Of a stretch of DNA of 17,337 bases, positions 1-6,100 are shown in pieces. Position numbers and translations under genes: made by a program. Below the pieces are notes generated by a model, which made no database searches, was not told where the DNA came from, and saw only the letters and a list, made by a program, of their open reading frames with translations. The DNA comes from Peribacter sp964404805 (GTDB lineage: Bacteria > Patescibacteriota > Gracilibacteria > Peribacterales > Peribacteraceae). The number at the start of each line of letters is the position of its first letter. The first letter of the stretch is position 1. The stretch is taken from contig CAYOLJ010000015.1 in assembly GCA_964404805.1 (NCBI GenBank), forward strand, positions 1 through 17,337. The letters are read 5' to 3'.

Positions 1-1
1 T

Positions 2-316
2 CTGCTGCTGCCCGATCGCGCCGGTTACATCTACCTGATCTTCCCGTTAATCGCGATCAGTAACGGACTCACGCATCCCAATGCCGTCGCCATCGTCTCG
101 AACCTCGCCGGCCCCGAATCGCAGGGCGAAATACTCGGCATCAACCAGTCGATCCAGTCTCTCGGCATGATGCTCCCACCGCTCATTGCCGGATTCATCG
201 CCTCGCTCCATCCCGGCCTCCCCACACTCGTGGGCAGCGGCATCATCTTCCTCGCGTGGATGCTCTTCGTCTTCGTCTTTAGGCGCAGGAGCACGCAGGT
301 CTTCCATGAGGTGTAA
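2..316 (+). CDS. MFS transporter, C-terminal part (5' end outside window)
   Basis: Open from the first base of the window to TAA at 314-316, giving 104 residues. Two strongly hydrophobic stretches can be seen: one near the start (YIYLIFPLIAIS) and one near the end (TLVGSGIIFLAWMLFVFVF). The latter is followed by a basic tail (RRRSTQ), as at the cytoplasmic end of a final helix. Between them is a segment of the kind found in transmembrane helix 11 of drug and multidrug MFS permeases (GEILGINQSIQSLG, then a Pro-Pro helix). Inference: the last third of a 12-helix major facilitator, probably a proton-coupled exporter. The substrate cannot be told. Codon use matches the neighbours. No terminator is obvious in the 100 bases that follow. 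Confidence 0.75.
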   Translation: MLLPDRAGYIYLIFPLIAISNGLTHPNAVAIVSNLAGPESQGEILGINQSIQSLGMMLPPLIAGFIASLHPGLPTLVGSGIIFLAWMLFVFVFRRRSTQVFHEV

Positions 317-450
317 GCAACTTCGTCAATCCCCTCTTCGCAGCTTACGGAAGCAAATAAACGCTGATGAACCACTTCGGCTGCCACACACCAGTGGCGG
401 AGTGACCGTGTTGTCGTAAGATGACATCCTTCACCTCTCCCATCACTGCT

Positions 451-1530
451 ATGAACATGCTCACGCACAAAGAATCGCTCGAACGACTAGAGCCGGGCAA
501 AGACCTCATTGCCATGGACCAGAGTAAGGGCACGCACGTAAAACACGCACGTGATCAATTCGGACTCAACATCGATCCGGATGCGTTCGATACCGTCGCA
601 GGCAAGGTGAGGGCGATGATTCGCACGACCCCGAAACACGGTCTCAATTTTTCCGGGCGCATCGAGCACATCGACGAGATTATGACGCCGGACGGCAAAC
701 CCATCGAAGCGGGGCTGGACCACAGCGAAAGCACCGTGATTTGCAAACTCCTCGGCCTGAATAAGGAGACAGGGCTCATTCCCGATGCTGACCTGCAGGC
801 ATTCCCTGAACAGATTGCTGCGCTATCGCGCATCGGCGTGCATGTCGTGAAGCTGCGCAGCACGTTCTACCCCGGTATGCCCCAGGAGGATACCGTGCGC
901 GGCATCGAGCAATTTGTCGCGCTGCAAAAGGCACTGGCCAAGCAGGGTGATGTGTCAGCCATTCATGAGCCAGAGTTCCTGCACACTGCAGAAGGCAACG
1001 TACATGACCTCAAAACGAATCGCCTGCTCATGACTATGGTGCTCGGGGGCATCGTGCAGAGCTTCAGGAGAGAAGGCGTGATGGATCACCCGTGGCTGCT
1101 CAAAACGAGTGTTGCAGCACCAGGTCGAAATAGCGGTGAGTCGATCGAACCAGAGGCCTGTGCAGAGGCAACCTTGCAGTCATTTGAAGGCGCGGACCTC
1201 CCAGAAGCTATGCGCAAGTACCTTCTTTCCGGCGGACATGAAGATGGCAACATCCGCATGATCCTGCAGGGTATTCACGAGGCACGAACAGCCATGAGCG
1301 ACAGCGTTGATACCTCCTTCTCTCGCACCCTCCTGAAACAGGTCTATCAGGAGGCGCTGTATCCTCACGGCACCGGCCAGCTCATCACTGCCGATTCCAC
1401 CGTGCACGTGGGGCGGGGCCAGACAGAGCTCCACCGGCAAGGCAAACTCAATCGCCTTGCCAAAGAGGGCCGGTACGAGCCGCAGTTCGAGGATCGAAAC
1501 AACTGGAGTCTCTCGGATCTTCCCAAGTAA
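451..1530 (+). CDS. Class I fructose-bisphosphate aldolase
   Basis: Glycolytic aldol cleavage of fructose-1,6-bisphosphate to DHAP and GAP, or the reverse, by a Schiff-base enzyme of the class I (PF00274-like) family. Numbered from ATG 451 (359 aa), the expected motifs are in order: LIAMDQS with Asp23, VVKLR with Lys134, HEPEFL with Glu173 and Glu175, HPWLLKTSVAAPG with the Schiff-base lysine Lys218, and LLSGGHED near 258. Length fits the family. An in-frame ATG at 421 would add ten residues (MTSFTSPITA). I prefer 451 or 457 because bacterial homologues start about 10-12 residues before the GK.LIA.DQS motif. Neither start has a Shine-Dalgarno sequence. The gene stands alone and converges on the Clp gene, with stop codons 7 nt apart. 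It is the only central-carbon enzyme in the window. Confidence 0.93.
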   Translation: MNMLTHKESLERLEPGKDLIAMDQSKGTHVKHARDQFGLNIDPDAFDTVAGKVRAMIRTTPKHGLNFSGRIEHIDEIMTPDGKPIEAGLDHSESTVICKLLGLNKETGLIPDADLQAFPEQIAALSRIGVHVVKLRSTFYPGMPQEDTVRGIEQFVALQKALAKQGDVSAIHEPEFLHTAEGNVHDLKTNRLLMTMVLGGIVQSFRREGVMDHPWLLKTSVAAPGRNSGESIEPEACAEATLQSFEGADLPEAMRKYLLSGGHEDGNIRMILQGIHEARTAMSDSVDTSFSRTLLKQVYQEALYPHGTGQLITADSTVHVGRGQTELHRQGKLNRLAKEGRYEPQFEDRNNWSLSDLPK

Positions 1531-1536
1531 GGAGGC

Positions 1537-1550
1537 GTCACGAGGGTGAC
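1537..1550. terminator. Small hairpin between convergent genes
   Basis: GTCAC-GAGG-GTGAC forms a perfect 5-bp stem with a 4-nt loop exactly where the aldolase (plus) and Clp (minus) genes converge. It overlaps the stop codon of the Clp gene. It has no U-tract on either strand, so it is at best a weak or factor-assisted bidirectional transcription end. Confidence 0.25.
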
Positions 1551-3958
1551 TGCTCAGCTCCGATCACCAGCGCATCGCCGCGCTTGAGGTTCTTCTTGAG
1601 CATCGCATCTGCTATGCGGTCTTCCACCTCCTGCGTGATCACGCGACGCATGGCACGCGCACCGAACTCGGCGCTGTATCCACGCTCCACAATCTGTTGG
1701 ACGAGTACATCCTCAACGGTAACCGTAATGCCATGTTTCTGCTGCACATCCCGAATAATCTCCTGAATCTGCAGCAGCGCCACCTTCTGGGCATCGGCGA
1801 GTGAGAGCGGATGGAAGAGCACGACCTCATCGAAGCGGTTGAGGAACTCGGGCGAGTAGATCTTCTGGGCAAGGACGGCATTCACCACTTCTTGCTTAAA
1901 GGCCACCGGATCAATGGTCGGGTGCTTCGAGACATAATCGCGAATGAAGAGCGCAGCGGCATTCGAGGTCGCAATGATGATCGTATTGCGGAAATCGGTC
2001 TTCACGCCATGGTGGTCGGTGAGCACGCCTTCATCCAGGATCTGCAGAAAGAGATTCATGACCGATGGATGTGCCTTCTCAACTTCATCGAGGAGCAGTA
2101 GTGAAAACGGCTGATCCTGAATGCGCTTGGTGAGGAAGCCCTCCGCGTGATCCTTGCCCGCATGCGGCGAGCCGAGAATCCCCTCCATGCTGGCTTCCGT
2201 CGCGTACTCGTTCATGTCGAGACGAATCATACGATCCGCCGCGCCAAAGTAGACATCTGCCAGTGTCTTGGCGGTCTGTGTTTTCCCAACACCCGTGGGA
2301 CCCAAGAAGAGGAACGTTCCCAGTGGACGCTTGCCGGCACCGACATCGAGCCGTGCCCGCTTGAGTGCACTGGCGACGGCATGCACGGCGGTATCCTGCC
2401 CGATCACCTGTGTACGCATAGTCTCTTCAATCTTGAGCAACCGATCGCGCTCCCCTTCCTTCACATCCGTCACGTCCACGTGCGAGGCACGCGAAACGAT
2501 CTCGCGAATGTGCGGTTCGAGAACTGCAGGCGCACGCGCTTTGCGTGCCGCAGCCATGGCATCGATCATCACCGCGACGGCCTTGCCGGGGAAAGCTCCC
2601 TTGCCGAGGTAGCGACGCGTGAGAGTGAGGACAGACTGCAATGCCTTGTATGTGACAATCACGTGAAGGGCATGCTCCAGTCGAAAGTGCTGCTCCATGA
2701 GTACTGCGAGCACTTCTTGATCCTCGGGCTCCTCGAGCGGCAGCACCGAGAAGAGACTCTCGACCGCCGTCGTGCCTTTGATCACATTGTGGTAATCCTC
2801 CGCGCGCGCAGAAGCGATGACAGAAACATTCTTCGTCTCGAGCAGTTTCTGCAGCACAGTGAGCGCCTTTGCATCGGACGACGCGAGGAGCAGCGCAATA
2901 TTCTCGATGATGAGCACGTAGTGCCCCGAGCGCTCCGCCTGCCGAAGCGCCTGCAGCAGGAACGCATCCGACGGCACGCCACCCGAGAGTAGCTCCGCCG
3001 TCTTGAGCGTGAGCACGCGCGTCGTGTGTTTCGATTCTTTCACTTCACTCCTGCGCAGTTGATAGAGAGTGTTCTCAATGAATGTGGTTTTACCCACGCC
3101 CTGCGGACCAACGACGAGAATATTGTGGTTGGCCGCGCGTGCGAGGATGCGGTGTGCCTCCTCGATGAGCGGCGCGTGGAGGATCACCGAGCGGTCGTCC
3201 TTCCATAGAATGGAACTTGTGATCTCGGTCGTGAGGCGATCGAGCGCACTCGTGTACCCCAGCATCCACGATTTCTCAAGACCGCCAAATGTGCGGATGA
3301 GCACATGAGGACTGAAGCGCGCGTGCTTCTTGGGCAGAAGTGCGTGGAACTTCTCCCACGTGAGCATCGCCTTGAGATCATTGAGTGAGAGATCGAGCCC
3401 GTTGAGCAGCTCAGCAGATTGCGAGCTCTTCTCGAGTAGCAAATAGAGGACGAATGGCGCTGAGATCATCTTTTTGTTGAACTCCGGCAGACGCTGCGCA
3501 GCCTCGTCGAGGAACGTTGGTGCATCAAGAGTTTCGACTGTCTCGCGCAGGCACTCCCATACCACGTCGGGGTGAGCAGCCATCTGCGTGATGAAAAACT
3601 TACCGCGCGAGGAATCGATTGCCGCACGCAACAGTTCTGGTGTTGAAACCGTGGTGAAGTCGTGCAGGTGCATCACGAGATCGAGCGGCAGCCGGTCCAT
3701 GGGCGTCTTCGCCGTCGCGGCGAGGTGTACATCGTTACTCAGGCGATCGGCAATGAAGCGGCGGATGATGAAGAGTGCTGCAAGCAACAGGGCCCCCAGC
3801 AATCCCGCCGCCAGCCAGTGACTCCCCTCCTCGGCATAGATCAGGAGCAATACGAAAGTGATCGCCGTCAGGATCCACGTCGCAAGGCTGAAGAAAAATC
3901 CCATGAGAATGGCTGCGAGGCCTGCACGCGTGCCAGTGATGTTCACTGTTTGGGGCAT
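1538..3958 (-). CDS. Membrane-anchored Clp/Hsp100 AAA+ ATPase with degenerate first ATPase domain
   Basis: Clp-type double AAA+ protein of 806 aa (numbered from ATG 3958). Two membrane segments (about 12-41 and 48-66) are followed by a Clp_N-like helical repeat region (about 90-126 and 165-201). AAA+ domain 1 has Walker A GPQGVGKT (284-291), but its Walker B reads LIIEN (349-353), without the catalytic Glu. The usual double-arginine finger ERRF reads ESLF (400-403). AAA+ domain 2 is intact for hydrolysis: GPTGVGKT (553-560), LLLLDE (620-625), sensor-1 TSN (664-666), Arg finger NRF (Arg708), and sensor-2 GAR (766-768). The pore loop, normally GYVGY, is HAGKDH (599-604). No I/L/VGF ClpP-docking loop follows the sensor-1 strand. 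The start at 3958 lies 1 nt after the upstream stop (TGA-C-ATG), implying translational coupling. An in-frame ATG at 4000 would overlap the upstream gene. Likely an inner-membrane unfoldase or remodeller; substrate unknown. Confidence 0.88.
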   Translation of the reverse strand: MPQTVNITGTRAGLAAILMGFFFSLATWILTAITFVLLLIYAEEGSHWLAAGLLGALLLAALFIIRRFIADRLSNDVHLAATAKTPMDRLPLDLVMHLHDFTTVSTPELLRAAIDSSRGKFFITQMAAHPDVVWECLRETVETLDAPTFLDEAAQRLPEFNKKMISAPFVLYLLLEKSSQSAELLNGLDLSLNDLKAMLTWEKFHALLPKKHARFSPHVLIRTFGGLEKSWMLGYTSALDRLTTEITSSILWKDDRSVILHAPLIEEAHRILARAANHNILVVGPQGVGKTTFIENTLYQLRRSEVKESKHTTRVLTLKTAELLSGGVPSDAFLLQALRQAERSGHYVLIIENIALLLASSDAKALTVLQKLLETKNVSVIASARAEDYHNVIKGTTAVESLFSVLPLEEPEDQEVLAVLMEQHFRLEHALHVIVTYKALQSVLTLTRRYLGKGAFPGKAVAVMIDAMAAARKARAPAVLEPHIREIVSRASHVDVTDVKEGERDRLLKIEETMRTQVIGQDTAVHAVASALKRARLDVGAGKRPLGTFLFLGPTGVGKTQTAKTLADVYFGAADRMIRLDMNEYATEASMEGILGSPHAGKDHAEGFLTKRIQDQPFSLLLLDEVEKAHPSVMNLFLQILDEGVLTDHHGVKTDFRNTIIIATSNAAALFIRDYVSKHPTIDPVAFKQEVVNAVLAQKIYSPEFLNRFDEVVLFHPLSLADAQKVALLQIQEIIRDVQQKHGITVTVEDVLVQQIVERGYSAEFGARAMRRVITQEVEDRIADAMLKKNLKRGDALVIGAEQSPS

Positions 3959-3959
3959 G

Positions 3960-4397
3960 TCAGACGAGAATGAACACGAATGCAAATACGGCAACCACAA
4001 TAATCGGGAAGACGAACCATCCCACGAAGAGCACGACGAAGAGTGCGAGAAGCAGGATTTGAAGTATCAGTGAAACGATGATCGCGAGCAGTCGGATGAC
4101 CATGCCGATCATACGTGTGACGAGATTCACGAAGAACGCCTGCAGGAATTTATCCCACTTGAGTGCGCTCGGCATTTCTTCAGCAATACCCTTCCACGGA
4201 CTCAAGAGTGTCTTGAACAGGAAAGAAATCGAAAGGATCTCTGAGAATGCACGAGCGTAGGCGATGTAAGCACGCAGAATGTTGAGCGGCTCCTGCCACA
4301 GGACCCACGGCAGAAAGTCTGTGGCGATGATCTGCGCCACGAATGTCGGACGCTTGAGCAGTGCCGGAATGCCTGCAATGGCGCGCAGAAAGTTCAT
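3960..4397 (-). CDS. Small hydrophobic membrane protein coupled to the Clp ATPase gene
   Basis: 145 aa, family not recognised by name. The first 75 residues are amphipathic (MNFLRAIAGIPALLK at the start, then a Trp/Leu-rich section and SFLFKTLLSPWKG near 58-70). The remainder holds two long hydrophobic stretches, about 95-125 and 122-145, running to the very C-terminus (AFVFILV). The stop codon is 1 nt from the Clp start, so the two proteins are almost certainly made together from the promoter at 4415-4443. Inference: a membrane partner or substrate adaptor of the anchored Clp ATPase. Nothing in the sequence shows enzymatic activity. Confidence 0.8.
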   Translation of the reverse strand: MNFLRAIAGIPALLKRPTFVAQIIATDFLPWVLWQEPLNILRAYIAYARAFSEILSISFLFKTLLSPWKGIAEEMPSALKWDKFLQAFFVNLVTRMIGMVIRLLAIIVSLILQILLLALFVVLFVGWFVFPIIVVAVFAFVFILV

Positions 4398-4414
4398 AGT
4401 GTGTCTTTCTTATA

Positions 4415-4443
4415 ATTATACAACATTTTTGCCTATTATTCAA
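4415..4443 (-). promoter_or_regulatory. Promoter of the membrane protein-Clp operon
   Basis: On the minus strand TTGAAT (4443-4438), a 17-bp spacer and TATAAT (4420-4415) give a near-consensus sigma-70 promoter. The -10 end is 17 nt from the ATG at 4397, so the transcript would have a leader of about 10 nt. The -10 sits in the perfect palindrome TATAATTATA (4411-4420). Confidence 0.7.
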
Positions 4444-4458
4444 TCTTCGGAATTAGCG

Positions 4459-4464
4459 TATACT
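4459..4464 (+). promoter_or_regulatory. -10 element of tmk (near-leaderless)
   Basis: TATACT ends 8 nt before the tmk ATG at 4473, so the transcript should start at or within 2 nt of the start codon. The -35 position (4436-4441, TTATTC) is a poor match and overlaps the -35 of the divergent Clp operon promoter. Confidence 0.55.
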
Positions 4465-4472
4465 CCCGCCCA

Positions 4473-5063
4473 ATGCACGGAATTTTCATCGTTATCGAGG
4501 GCCCCGACGGTGCCGGAACCACCAAGCATTGTACGATCTTGGCCGAACGCCTGAAGCAGGACGGACGCAGTGTTCTCTGCACGCACGAGCCCACCGATGG
4601 TCCTATCGGATCGACCATTCGCAGCGACCTGCGCGCAGGGAGGTCCTTCGTCCCCATCGCCCTCCAACAGCGCTTCTGTGAAGACCGTGCCTGGCACGTA
4701 AGCGAAGTGATCGAACCGACGCTCGCACAGAGCATCACGGTCATCTCCGATCGCTACCTGCACTCCACGCTCGCCTATGGTTTAGCTCTGGGAATTGATC
4801 GCGATACACTGAACGACATGAACAAAAAATTTATTCGACCGGATGTAACGTTTTTCCTCCTTCCATCGTTTGAAGTTCTTTTGGAACGCATGGGCCGCCG
4901 CGACCAGACCGACGCCCTAGAACAGACTGAAATTCAGCGTAAGGTGTATGACGCATACCGGGCACTTGCCGAGGAAGATCCATCCATTATCGTGATCGAC
5001 ACAGCAGGTGATCTCGAAGAGGTCGCACGCAAGATCTACGCAGCGGCCACTTCGCAGACGTAA
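4473..5063 (+). CDS. tmk: Thymidylate kinase
   Basis: Phosphorylates dTMP to dTDP with ATP in the cytoplasm. 196 aa, normal for the family. It has an N-terminal beta strand and P-loop (IEGPDGAGTTK, 8-18), EPTDGPIG (39-46) in the place of the dTMP-binding EPGGT-type motif, DRY (93-95), a lid-like basic stretch RMGRRDQTD (about 138-146), and a C-terminal strand IIVIDTAGD. Oddity: the P-loop lacks the canonical lysine after GxG, giving GAGTTK instead of GAGKT/S, with a Lys two places later. Start ATG 4473 is supported by the -10 box just upstream and by immediate entry into the first strand (MHGIFIVIEG). It diverges from the Clp operon and precedes folD by 42 nt. Both serve dTTP and one-carbon metabolism. 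Confidence 0.92.
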   Translation: MHGIFIVIEGPDGAGTTKHCTILAERLKQDGRSVLCTHEPTDGPIGSTIRSDLRAGRSFVPIALQQRFCEDRAWHVSEVIEPTLAQSITVISDRYLHSTLAYGLALGIDRDTLNDMNKKFIRPDVTFFLLPSFEVLLERMGRRDQTDALEQTEIQRKVYDAYRALAEEDPSIIVIDTAGDLEEVARKIYAAATSQT

Positions 5064-5067
5064 GATC

Positions 5068-5097
5068 TTCCCAAGGCGCCGGTGCATTCTCTACACT
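5068..5097 (+). promoter_or_regulatory. Promoter of folD
   Basis: TTCCCA (5068-5073), an 18-bp spacer and TACACT (5092-5097). The -10 ends 8 nt before the first ATG (5106), which places the transcript start essentially at the start codon. Confidence 0.5.
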
Positions 5098-5105
5098 AGC
5101 GGTAC

Positions 5106-5954
5106 ATGATGGCTCAGATCCTCTCCGGCCGAGAAGCAGCTGATGCCCTGCTCGCCACGCTGAAACCCACTGTTCAAAAACTCGATCCCAAACTCGTCGT
5201 CGTACAGGTGGGCGATGATCCGGCGAGCGCGAGTTACATCAAACAGAAATTCAAGAGTTGTGAAGCCGTGGGCATGCGCAGCGAGCACATCCACCTGCCC
5301 GAAGAAACAACGCTCGCAACACTCATGGCAACGGTCGAAAAACTCAACGCTGATGCCGATGTCACTGGCTTCATCGTGCAAGTCCCCCTCCCTGCAGCAC
5401 TTCAGTCGCATATTCCCGAGGTCATCCGTGCCATTGATCCCAAAAAAGATATCGACGGATTCGGTGCGTACAACCTTGGCAAGATGTTCCTCTCTACCTC
5501 GTTCGAACATCTGCCACCCGCCACACCCGGCGGCATCGTGGCACTGCTCGAGCATTACAAGATTCCCGTCGAGGGCAAGAACGTCGTGGTCGTGGGACGC
5601 AGCAACACCGTGGGCAAACCCATCGCCATCATGCTCCTCAACCGCGGTGCGACCGTGACGATCTGCCATCGGCACACACGCGATCTCCCCGCACTCACGC
5701 AACAGGCCGACATCCTCATCGTGGCTGCAGGTAAACACAATCTCATCACTGGCGACATGGTGAGAGAAGGTGTGGTGGTCATTGATGTGGGCATGAACAA
5801 AACGCAGGAGGGACTCGCTGGGGATTGTGATTTCGCAACTGTTTCGAAGAAAGCATCGGCCATTACACCGGTGCCAGGAGGAGTGGGACCGATGACAGTC
5901 GCCTCACTCATTCGCAACTGCGTGCGCGCGAAAGAACGACAACTTGAGAAATAA
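5106..5954 (+). CDS. folD: Bifunctional methylenetetrahydrofolate dehydrogenase / methenyltetrahydrofolate cyclohydrolase
   Basis: Interconverts 5,10-methylene-THF, 5,10-methenyl-THF and 10-formyl-THF with NADP(H), feeding purine formylation and thymidylate synthesis. 282 aa, full length. Signatures: VGDDPAS then YIKQK (Tyr44, catalytic Lys48), VQVPLP (91-96), DPKKDIDGF (111-119), PATPGGI (138-144, where the usual PCTP cysteine is Ala), the dinucleotide-binding VVVGRSNTVGKP (161-172), and TPVPGGVGPMT (254-264). Two adjacent ATGs (5106 and 5109) are possible. I give the first, which sits 8 nt after the -10 box; no Shine-Dalgarno is present. Lies between tmk and purF, consistent with supplying formyl donors for purine synthesis. 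Confidence 0.96.
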   Translation: MMAQILSGREAADALLATLKPTVQKLDPKLVVVQVGDDPASASYIKQKFKSCEAVGMRSEHIHLPEETTLATLMATVEKLNADADVTGFIVQVPLPAALQSHIPEVIRAIDPKKDIDGFGAYNLGKMFLSTSFEHLPPATPGGIVALLEHYKIPVEGKNVVVVGRSNTVGKPIAIMLLNRGATVTICHRHTRDLPALTQQADILIVAAGKHNLITGDMVREGVVVIDVGMNKTQEGLAGDCDFATVSKKASAITPVPGGVGPMTVASLIRNCVRAKERQLEK

Positions 5955-5987
5955 GTGCAATACCTTGCTAAGCGGAAGGTTCCGAGT

Positions 5988-6013
5988 AAAATGCCTCCGT
6001 GGGAGCATTGTTT
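5988..6013. terminator. Probable terminator after folD
   Basis: ATG-c-CTCC (5991-5998) pairs with GGAG-CAT (6002-6008) across a GTG loop with one bulged C. The stem is flanked by AAAA upstream and TTGTTT downstream, so it could act as an intrinsic terminator on either strand. It lies 33 nt after the folD stop and 90 nt before purF. Confidence 0.45.
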
Positions 6014-6100
6014 CCTCAGTTTTCGGCCTTTCGGATTCCGTTCCGTGAGGTCCGCTTGAGCATGCAACCAAGTCTTTACTCCCTCCATCCTGCACTCTAA

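Noticed and set aside
421..433. ATGACATCCTT shared by the outer aldolase ATG (421) and the EamA start (15287)
   Set aside because: An 11-base match at two start codons with no similarity around it; most likely chance.
2147..2992. Plus-strand ORF of 281 aa opposite the Clp gene
   Set aside because: It is antisense to conserved AAA+ motifs, rich in Arg/His/Cys and without recognisable domains: a shadow ORF in a GC-rich gene.
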